From contig CAYWSB010000145.1 in NCBI GenBank assembly GCA_964460465.1, positions 1 through 13,133 on the forward strand: DNA of 13,133 nt, written 5' to 3'. Of this stretch, positions 7,975 through 13,133 are shown one piece after another. The DNA comes from SLRI01 sp964460465. Lineage in GTDB: Bacteria > Pseudomonadota > Alphaproteobacteria > Geminicoccales > Geminicoccaceae. Every line of letters starts with the position of its first letter. Positions within the stretch are counted from its first letter, which is position 1. A program made the translations under genes and the position numbers. The notes under the pieces are model-generated. The model was not told the DNA's origin. It searched no databases and was given only the letters and a program-made list of their open reading frames with translations.

Positions 7975-8925
7975 ATGCTGCCACTGATCGGCAAGCGGCT
8001 CGTGCAGATGGCCCTGATCATGGTGGTGGCGTCGTTCGTCCTCTTCGTCATCTTCGACAGCGACGCGTTCAAGAAGAAGATCGCCGTGGCCGAACTCGGC
8101 GGCTTCGCGGTCGCCGCGCTCTCCGAGAGCGACTACCGGCAGTGGCTCGCCAACAAGGGTCTCGATGTGCCGTTCCTCCAGCGCTACGCCGACTGGGTGG
8201 GGGGGGTGCTGACCGGCGATTTCGGCCATTCCTTCGAGAAGAACACCGAGGTCGGGCCGCTCTTGTGGAGCCGGCTCAAGAACACCGGCATCCTGGCGTT
8301 CTGGGTCTTCGCCCTGATGATCCCCCTGTCCCTGGTGCTGGGCGTGATCGCCGGGATGAAGGAGGGCGGCAAGCGCGACCGGGCGGTCTCGTTCCTCGCG
8401 GTCTTCACCACCTCGATCCCGGAGATCGCGACCGCCATCCTGCTCACCGTCTTCCTGGCGCTCGGCCTCGGCTGGCTGCCGACCAAGTCGGCCATGACGC
8501 AGGGCTTCGATCCATGGCAGCTCGTCCTGCCGGTGCTCACCCTGGTGATCTACTCCTTCGGCTACGTCACCCGGATGACCCGGGCCTCGATGGCCGAGGT
8601 GATGACCAGCCAGTACATCCGGACGGCGGTGCTCAAGGGCCTGCCGCGCCATCGCATCATCATGCGGCATGCGCTGCGCAACGCGCTGATCGCCCCGTTC
8701 ACGGTGATCGTGCTGCAGCTCAACTGGCTGCTCTCGGGCGTCGTCGTCGTCGAGGTCTTCTTCGAGTACAACGGCTTCGGCAAGATGCTCCTGGAGGCTG
8801 CGCTCTTCGGGGACATCTACGTCGTCCAGGCCGCCACCTTCGTCGCCGTGGTCGTCGCCGTCACGTCCCAGATCATCTCGGACATCGGCTACACCTTCCT
8901 CAACCCGCGCATCCGCTTCAGCTGA
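7975..8925 (+). CDS. Dipeptide/oligopeptide ABC transporter permease, DppB/OppB type
   Basis: This 316-residue inner-membrane permease belongs to the peptide/nickel class of ABC importers. It has the DppB layout: one N-terminal span (about 8-27), a periplasmic segment with a QWLANKGLDVPFLQRYADWV stretch (56-75) and GDFGHSF (81-87), then about five further spans. The cytoplasmic EAA coupling loop is at about 214-238 (YIRTAVLKGLPRHRIIMRHA). The C terminus NPRIRFS is typical of the family, although the usual D in DPR is N here. The start at 7975 is supported by GGGAGA (7963-7968) 6 bases upstream. It is the first gene of a tight operon: the DppC-like gene starts 13 bases downstream. The substrate could be di- or oligopeptides, or another compound carried by this class such as nickel chelates or glycosides. 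No binding protein is present to decide. Confidence 0.93.
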   Translation: MLPLIGKRLVQMALIMVVASFVLFVIFDSDAFKKKIAVAELGGFAVAALSESDYRQWLANKGLDVPFLQRYADWVGGVLTGDFGHSFEKNTEVGPLLWSRLKNTGILAFWVFALMIPLSLVLGVIAGMKEGGKRDRAVSFLAVFTTSIPEIATAILLTVFLALGLGWLPTKSAMTQGFDPWQLVLPVLTLVIYSFGYVTRMTRASMAEVMTSQYIRTAVLKGLPRHRIIMRHALRNALIAPFTVIVLQLNWLLSGVVVVEVFFEYNGFGKMLLEAALFGDIYVVQAATFVAVVVAVTSQIISDIGYTFLNPRIRFS

Positions 8926-8938
8926 GGAGGTCGCGAGC

Positions 8939-9955
8939 ATGGCCACCGTCACCGCCGACGCCGCCGACACCACAGCCGTCCCGCTCCTGACCCGGTTGTC
9001 CCGGCCGCGCGTGCTCCTGGCCCTGGCGGCGCTCACCTGGCTGCCGCTCGTCGCCTTCGTCATGTTCGGGGCGAGCCGCCTCGTGCTTCTGCCGGCGATC
9101 CCGGCCGTGCTCGTCCTCTATCTCCTCGCCATGATCAACTGGCGGGAGAGCACGGTGGCGCTGATCGGCACGACGCTGGTCTGCTTCTGGCTCCTCGTCG
9201 CCGTCGCCGTGCCGTTCCTGCCGCTCGCCGACCCGAACCAGCCGGTGCAGCCCTTCGTCCTGCCGTTCACCGAGGCCAGGGACCAGTTCTTCTGGCTCGG
9301 CACCGATTTCCGCGGCCGCGACATGCTCAGCCGCGCGCTCTGGGGCTGCCAGCGCGTGCTGGTCTGGGGGGTGACCGCCACCGCCGTGGCCTATGTCATC
9401 GGCACGACGCTCGGGCTTGTCGCCGGCTACCTCGCCGGCTGGTGGGACGAGATCATCTCGTTCATCGGCAACGTCATCCTGTCCTTCCCGGTGATGGTGC
9501 TGTTCATCGTCATCCTGACCTATTTCGGCCCTTCGGGCTTCAACATCATCGTCGCCGTCACCTTCGCCTCGGCCCCGGCCATCATGAGGATCGTCAGGGG
9601 CCTCACCCTCGACATCAAGACCAGGGACTACGTCTTCGCCGCCCAGACCCGGGGCGAGAGCCCGTTCTACATCATGGTGGTCGAGCTTTTGCCCAACGCC
9701 CGTGGGCCGATCATCGTCGATGCCTGCCTCCGGCTCGGCTACACCACCGTCGCCATCACCACGCTCACCTTCCTCGGCCTCGGCCTGCAGCCGCCCGACC
9801 CCGACTGGGGCCTGATGATCAAGGAGGCGGCGGCCTCGGCCTTGCTCTTCAAGTTCGCCTACATGCTGCTGGTCCCGGCACTCTCCGTCTCGAGCCTGAT
9901 CCTGGGCTTCAACCTGCTGGCCGACGGCCTGCGCGAGATGAGCCTGAGGGACTGA
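8939..9955 (+). CDS. Dipeptide/oligopeptide ABC transporter permease, DppC/OppC type
   Basis: This is the 338-residue partner of the DppB-like permease. The DppC core is clear: LGTDFRGRDMLSRALWG (120-136), a first core span (about 138-163), the EAA loop YVFAAQTRGESPFYIMVVEL (231-250) and PPDPDWGLMIKEA (285-297) before the last span. The C terminus ADGLREMSLRD corresponds to the usual DGLRD-type ending. The N terminus is unusual: hydrophobic stretches at about 25-44, 47-66 and 73-95 suggest three spans before the core, where the family normally has one. A strong ribosome-binding site, GAGGAGG (near 8924-8930), overlaps the previous stop and lies 8 bases before the ATG. The Uma2-like gene starts 5 bases after this gene's stop. 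Confidence 0.93.
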   Translation: MATVTADAADTTAVPLLTRLSRPRVLLALAALTWLPLVAFVMFGASRLVLLPAIPAVLVLYLLAMINWRESTVALIGTTLVCFWLLVAVAVPFLPLADPNQPVQPFVLPFTEARDQFFWLGTDFRGRDMLSRALWGCQRVLVWGVTATAVAYVIGTTLGLVAGYLAGWWDEIISFIGNVILSFPVMVLFIVILTYFGPSGFNIIVAVTFASAPAIMRIVRGLTLDIKTRDYVFAAQTRGESPFYIMVVELLPNARGPIIVDACLRLGYTTVAITTLTFLGLGLQPPDPDWGLMIKEAAASALLFKFAYMLLVPALSVSSLILGFNLLADGLREMSLRD

Positions 9956-9960
9956 CGCCC

Positions 9961-10551
9961 ATGGCCGAGCCCGCGATCCCGCTCTTCCGGTCCCTCGACG
10001 ACTTCCTCGCCTGGGAGGAGAAGCAGGAGCTGCGCTACGAGCTGCTGCCCGGGGGCGTCATCGTGATGATGTCGGGCGGAACCGGCGACCACGATGCCAT
10101 CGCCGTCAACATCGTCACGGCCCTGGGACCGCAACTGCGTGGCACGGGTTGCCGGGCCCATGGTGCCAATCTCAAGGTCACGTCGGCCGCGCAGCAGACC
10201 AGCACCTACCCGGATGCCTTCGTCCGCTGCGGCCCGCCGGTGGGCGAGGGGACCCGGACCGACGACCCGGTCGTCATCTTCGAGGTCTTGTCCGAGAGCA
10301 CGGCGAGCAGCGATCTGACCCGCAAGCGTCAGGTCTACAAGGCGATGCCGACCGTGCGGGTGATCGTCTACGTCGCAAGCTCGGCATACCGCCTCGACAT
10401 CGTCCGCCGCGGCCCTGACGACCGCTTCGACGACGAGGTGCTCGAGGGGCCGGACGCCGTGCTCGAGCTGCCCGAGATCGGCGCCTCGCTCGCCATGGCC
10501 GACATCTACGCCGACACCAGCCTCGCCACGCCACCGGGAGACGGGGCATGA
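9961..10551 (+). CDS. Uma2-family (DUF820) PD-(D/E)XK nuclease-like protein
   Basis: This 196-residue protein has the Uma2/DUF820 layout: an N-terminal helix with a FLAWEE-type segment, YELLPGGVIVMMSGG (26-40), a conserved histidine region (GDHDAIAVNIV, 42-52), STYPDAFVRC (81-90; D85) and VVIFEVLSESTASSDLTRKRQVYK (104-127; E108 and K122). D85, E108 and K122 are the plausible PD-(D/E)XK metal site. The family is predicted to be nuclease-like, is abundant in cyanobacteria and some other bacteria, and has mostly unknown roles. The gene sits inside an ABC transporter operon: 5 bases after the DppC-like gene, with GAGGG (9946-9950) as a possible ribosome-binding site within that gene. Its stop overlaps the ATPase start in ATGA (10548-10551). 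GC content and codon use look like the neighbours, so there is no visible sign of recent transfer. Confidence 0.88.
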   Translation: MAEPAIPLFRSLDDFLAWEEKQELRYELLPGGVIVMMSGGTGDHDAIAVNIVTALGPQLRGTGCRAHGANLKVTSAAQQTSTYPDAFVRCGPPVGEGTRTDDPVVIFEVLSESTASSDLTRKRQVYKAMPTVRVIVYVASSAYRLDIVRRGPDDRFDDEVLEGPDAVLELPEIGASLAMADIYADTSLATPPGDGA

Positions 10552-12635
10552 CCGACCAGACACCCATCCTGGAATGCCGGGACCTCTCGATCTCCTACTT
10601 CACCCGCGCCGGCGAGATCCCGGCGGTGATCGACTTCAACCTCACCGTCATGCCGGGCGAGGCCGTGGGCATCGTCGGCGAATCCGGCTGCGGCAAGTCC
10701 ACCGTGGCCCTGGCCATCATGCGGTATCTGGGGAACAACGGGCGGATCGTCTCCGGCGAGATCCGCTTCATGGGCCAGGACCTCACCGCCATGTCGGACG
10801 AGGAGCTTCGCCAGCTCCGCGGCTCGAAGATCGCCATGGTCTACCAGGAGCCCATGGCCTCCCTGAACCCGTCCATGACCATTGCCAAGCAGCTCGTGGA
10901 GGTGCCGCTTTTCCACGAGGCGGGCTGCGACGAGAAGGAGGCCCACGACCGGGCACTCGCGATGCTCGAGAACGTCCGCCTGCCCGACCCCAGGCGGATC
11001 ATGGATGCCTACCCGCACCAGATCTCGGGCGGCCAGCAGCAGCGCGTCGTTATCGCCATGGCGCTGCTCGCCAACCCCAAGCTCCTGCTCCTCGACGAGC
11101 CCACGACGGCCCTCGACGTCACCGTCGAGGCCGGCATCGTCCAGCTCGTCAAGGAGATCAGCGAGCGCTTCGGCACCTCGATGATCTACATCTCGCACAA
11201 TCTCGGCCTGATCCTCGAGACCTGCGACCGCATCACCGTCATGTACTCGGGCGAGGCCGTCGAGGAGGGCTCGGTCGAGCAGGTCTTCGACGCCATGCGT
11301 CACCCCTACACCAAGGGCCTCTTCCACTCGATCCCGCTCCCGGGTGCGGACAAGAACGCCCGGCCGCTCGTCCCCATCCGCGGCCAGCTCCCGCTGCCCC
11401 ACGAACGGCCCCGGGGCTGCAATTTCGGCCCGCGCTGCGACTTCTTTGAGGCCGGCGTCTGCGATGCCGGGCCGATCCGCATGGCGCCGGTCCCCGGCCA
11501 CGAGCGCCACGTCACCCGCTGCGCCCGCTTCCAAGAGATCGACTGGACCGCCGAGACCGAGGCCGCCGCGGCCGGTCCCGCCGCCAAGTTCGGCGAGGTC
11601 GTGCTCCGTGTGGAGGACATGAAGAAGTACTACGAGCTGCGCGACACCTCGCTCATGGCGATCGTCACCGGCAAGACCGCGCGCACCGTCAAGGCCAACG
11701 AGAAGCTCGACTTCGAGGCCCGGGAGGCCGAGACCGTCGCCATCGTCGGCGAATCCGGCTGCGGCAAGTCCACCTTCGCCAAGGTCGTGATGGGCCTCGA
11801 GATCGCCACCGAGGGCCGCATCGTCCTCGACGGCCAGGACCTCGCGCAAACCCCGGTCCAGAACCGCCAGCCGCAGGTCGTGGGCCGCCTGCAGATGATC
11901 TTCCAGAACCCCTTCGACACCCTCAATCCCAGCCACACCGTGGGCGGCCAGATCGCCCGCGTCATCCGGAAATTCGGCGTCGAATCCGACCCCGCCAAGG
12001 TCGAGGCCCGGGTCATGGAGCTGCTCGACATCGTCAAGCTGCCCCGCGACTTCTACAAGCGCCGCCCGCGCCAGCTCTCGGGCGGCCAGAAGCAGCGCGT
12101 CGGCATCGCCCGCGCCTTCGCCGGCAACCCCCGCGTCGTCATCGCGGACGAGCCCGTCTCCGCCCTCGACGTCTCGGTCCAGGCCGCGGTCAGCCAGCTC
12201 CTGATGGACATCCAACGCCAGAACCGCACCACGCTGGTCGTCATCAGCCACGACCTCTCGCTCGTCCGCTATCTGGCCGACCGCGTCGTCGTCATGTATC
12301 TCGGCACCATCGCCGAGCAGGGCACCACCGACGAGGTGTTCGCACCCCCCTACCACCCCTATACCGAGGCGCTGCTCTCCGCCGTCCCGATCGCCGACAC
12401 CCGCATCGAGAAGAAGGAGATCGTCCTCCAGGGCGACATCCCCTCCGCCGTCAACCCGCCCCCCGGCTGCCCCTTCCAGACCCGCTGCCCGCGCAAGATC
12501 GGCCGCATCTGCGAAACCGAGGCCCCGCCCATCCGCGAATTCCAGCCCGGCCACAAGATCGCCTGCCACATCGACCCCGAAGAGCTCGAAGCGATGGACC
12601 CGGTGATCCGGATGCCCAAGGCGGCGGCGGAGTAG
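10548..12635 (+). CDS. Fused dipeptide-type ABC transporter ATPase (DppD-DppF in one chain)
   Basis: This 695-residue cytoplasmic protein carries both nucleotide-binding domains of a peptide-class importer in one chain. Domain 1 (1-330) has Walker A GESGCGKS (44-51), Q100, signature ISGGQQQR (159-166), Walker B LLLLDEP (179-185) and H217. Its HPY-type tail RHPYTKGLFHSIP (251-263) ends in a cysteine set C291, C297, C305, C325. Domain 2 (about 350-695) has Walker A GESGCGKS (401-408), Q453, signature LSGGQKQR (510-517), Walker B VVIADEP (530-536), H568, and a tail with HPYTEALLSAVP (603-614) and C641, C647, C655, C673. Both sites look catalytically complete. The Ala/Glu-rich stretch at about 335-347 is the linker. 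DppD and DppF are usually separate genes. GGGAG (10536-10540) precedes the ATG, which overlaps the Uma2 stop in ATGA, so translation is probably coupled. Confidence 0.95.
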   Translation: MTDQTPILECRDLSISYFTRAGEIPAVIDFNLTVMPGEAVGIVGESGCGKSTVALAIMRYLGNNGRIVSGEIRFMGQDLTAMSDEELRQLRGSKIAMVYQEPMASLNPSMTIAKQLVEVPLFHEAGCDEKEAHDRALAMLENVRLPDPRRIMDAYPHQISGGQQQRVVIAMALLANPKLLLLDEPTTALDVTVEAGIVQLVKEISERFGTSMIYISHNLGLILETCDRITVMYSGEAVEEGSVEQVFDAMRHPYTKGLFHSIPLPGADKNARPLVPIRGQLPLPHERPRGCNFGPRCDFFEAGVCDAGPIRMAPVPGHERHVTRCARFQEIDWTAETEAAAAGPAAKFGEVVLRVEDMKKYYELRDTSLMAIVTGKTARTVKANEKLDFEAREAETVAIVGESGCGKSTFAKVVMGLEIATEGRIVLDGQDLAQTPVQNRQPQVVGRLQMIFQNPFDTLNPSHTVGGQIARVIRKFGVESDPAKVEARVMELLDIVKLPRDFYKRRPRQLSGGQKQRVGIARAFAGNPRVVIADEPVSALDVSVQAAVSQLLMDIQRQNRTTLVVISHDLSLVRYLADRVVVMYLGTIAEQGTTDEVFAPPYHPYTEALLSAVPIADTRIEKKEIVLQGDIPSAVNPPPGCPFQTRCPRKIGRICETEAPPIREFQPGHKIACHIDPEELEAMDPVIRMPKAAAE
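10670..11774 (+). repeat. 34-bp perfect direct repeat at the two Walker A sites of the fused ATPase
   Basis: Positions 10670-10703 and 11741-11774 are identical over 34 bases. Both encode the C-terminal base of one codon plus I-V-G-E-S-G-C-G-K-S-T. The copies even share GAA for glutamate, while most glutamates of this gene use GAG, so the identity goes beyond protein constraint. The first and last coordinates given span both copies; the sequence between them is unique. Confidence 0.85.
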
Positions 12636-12640
12636 GAGAA

Positions 12641-12655
12641 GGGAAGGGAAGGGAA
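12641..12655 (+). repeat. GGGAA tandem repeat after the operon stop
   Basis: Three perfect GGGAA units lie directly downstream of the ATPase stop (TAG 12633-12635), within a longer purine-only run from about 12636 to 12661. It may be a simple-sequence tract of no function. The GGG runs could contribute to an RNA quadruplex if a fourth G-run is recruited. Confidence 0.6.
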
Positions 12656-12662
12656 GAAGAGT

Positions 12663-12682
12663 CGGGGAGGCAAGCCTCCCCG
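12663..12682 (+). terminator. Strong hairpin downstream of the ABC operon
   Basis: CGGGGAGGC (12663-12671) is the exact reverse complement of GCCTCCCCG (12674-12682), with AA between. It lies 27 bases after the ATPase stop. No T-tract follows, so it is either a factor-assisted terminator or a 3'-end-stabilising structure. Position and stem perfection support the call. Confidence 0.5.
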
Positions 12683-12760
12683 TGCCCCACCGTGACGAAT
12701 GGAACGACTGACCGTGGTCTGCTGCACCAGCGAGCGACCGGCCGCTACGCTTTACGGAAC

Positions 12761-12794
12761 AGATCGGGTATGATACCCGTTTTCGAGATCGGGT
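12761..12794. repeat. Palindrome and 9-bp direct repeat in AT-richer intergenic DNA
   Basis: CGGGTAT (12765-12771) and ATACCCG (12773-12779) form a perfect inverted repeat around one base. AGATCGGGT occurs at 12761-12769 and again at 12786-12794. The palindrome includes a -10-like TATGAT (12769-12774) but no matching -35 box. It could be an operator, part of the insertion target, or a remnant of an older element. Confidence 0.5.
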
Positions 12795-12796
12795 GA

Positions 12797-13133
12797 ATTA
12801 TACCAACCCCGCGATATTTTGACTCACCCGCCTTGTAAAATATGCTGAAGTCGGCTCGATTGTTGGGAAAGAAGGGATACGCCCATGCCCAGCGCCGTGC
12901 CGATTCGCCGGGATATTTCGGCTGTCGAGTTGCGTCATCACGCCAAGATCGAGCCGGACCGCCGCGCGTCGCGGCGGATGCTGGCCTTGGCGGCGGTGCT
13001 GGAGGGCGCGAGCCGCGAGGCGGCGGCACGGTTGGCGGGCATGGATCGCCAGAGCCTCAGAGACTGGGTGCATCGCTACAACGAGGACGGCATCGACGGC
13101 CTGCATGATCGGCCGCACACGGGTCGCCCGCCG
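12797..13133 (+). mobile_element. IS630-type insertion sequence, left part (right end outside window)
   Basis: The call rests on the transposase start at 12885 and on a sharp local drop in GC content from about 12750 to 12880. IS630 elements insert at TA dinucleotides, and TATA occurs at 12799-12802, which is a candidate left boundary. The true end cannot be set without the right terminal repeat. An inverted repeat ATATTTT (12814-12820) / AAAATAT (12837-12843) lies within the proposed left end. Confidence 0.5.
12885..13133 (+). CDS. IS630-family transposase, N-terminal part
   Basis: The first 83 codons are in the window and the frame is open to the edge. The translated start, RRDISAVELRHHAKIEPDRR (8-27), then RRMLALAAVLEGASREAAAR (30-49) and AGMDRQSLRDWVHRYNEDGI (51-70), ending in GLHDRPHTGRPP, is the typical helix-turn-helix DNA-binding start of an IS630-type transposase. 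The DDE catalytic domain would follow beyond the window. GAAGGGA (12871-12877) lies 7 bases before the ATG and supports this start. Whether the element is intact cannot be judged. Confidence 0.85.
   Translation, partial: MPSAVPIRRDISAVELRHHAKIEPDRRASRRMLALAAVLEGASREAAARLAGMDRQSLRDWVHRYNEDGIDGLHDRPHTGRPP

Noticed and set aside
9961..10551. The Uma2-like gene as the toxin of a toxin-antitoxin pair
   Set aside because: No small antitoxin gene is adjacent; both neighbours are transporter genes.
10506..12569. 687-residue open frame on the minus strand
   Set aside because: It is a mirror of the fused ATPase frame, is rich in Asp/Gly/Leu/Val without domains, and has no ribosome-binding site.
12819..12841. 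TTGACT and TAAAAT as a transposase promoter
   Set aside because: The spacing is only 11 bases, too short for a sigma70 promoter; each box alone is not convincing.
1..13133. CRISPR arrays, tRNA, rRNA or phage genes
   Set aside because: No regularly spaced repeats, tRNA-like folds or phage structural proteins are visible on either strand.

Overview
The window is GC-rich, compactly coded bacterial chromosomal DNA. The aerobic-type cobaltochelatase CobN beside CobU/CobP, an ATP-type PEP carboxykinase, a HugZ-like protein and a dipeptide-type ABC operon all fit an alphaproteobacterium, perhaps Rhodospirillales/Geminicoccales-like. The lineage is inferred from gene content and protein style; there is no rRNA gene to confirm it.

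Left block (1-4532): cobN (minus strand, 3' end beyond the window) lies 4 bases downstream of cobU/cobP. Together they form a small cobalamin operon covering cobalt insertion and lower-ligand activation. Divergent from it is a TerC/YjbE-family membrane protein gene.

Middle block (4548-7789): a pckA remnant (minus) converges on terC and has lost the code for roughly its first 150 residues. Its truncation point lies about 35 bases beyond the intact stop of a hugZ-like gene, so a deletion (or a misassembly) is likely here. Divergent from hugZ is a metallo-beta-lactamase-fold hydrolase gene (plus).

Right block (7790-12635): a dipeptide/oligopeptide-type ABC importer operon on the plus strand. 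A sigma70-like promoter overlaps the stop of the hydrolase gene and is followed by a structured leader of about 150 bases. The genes are a DppB-like permease, a DppC-like permease with extra N-terminal membrane segments, a Uma2-family (PD-(D/E)XK) nuclease-like gene, and a single gene fusing the DppD- and DppF-type ATPases. The Uma2 gene is translationally coupled to the ATPase gene by an ATGA overlap. No substrate-binding protein gene is in the window.

Right edge (12636-13133): a GGGAA tract and a strong hairpin close the operon. An AT-richer stretch with palindromes follows, then the start of an IS630-type transposase that runs off the window.

I see no CRISPR array, tRNA, rRNA or recognised riboswitch. 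The most unusual points are the Uma2 gene embedded in a transporter operon, the truncated pckA, and the fused two-ATPase protein with two four-cysteine clusters and a 34-bp perfect repeat at its two Walker A sites.
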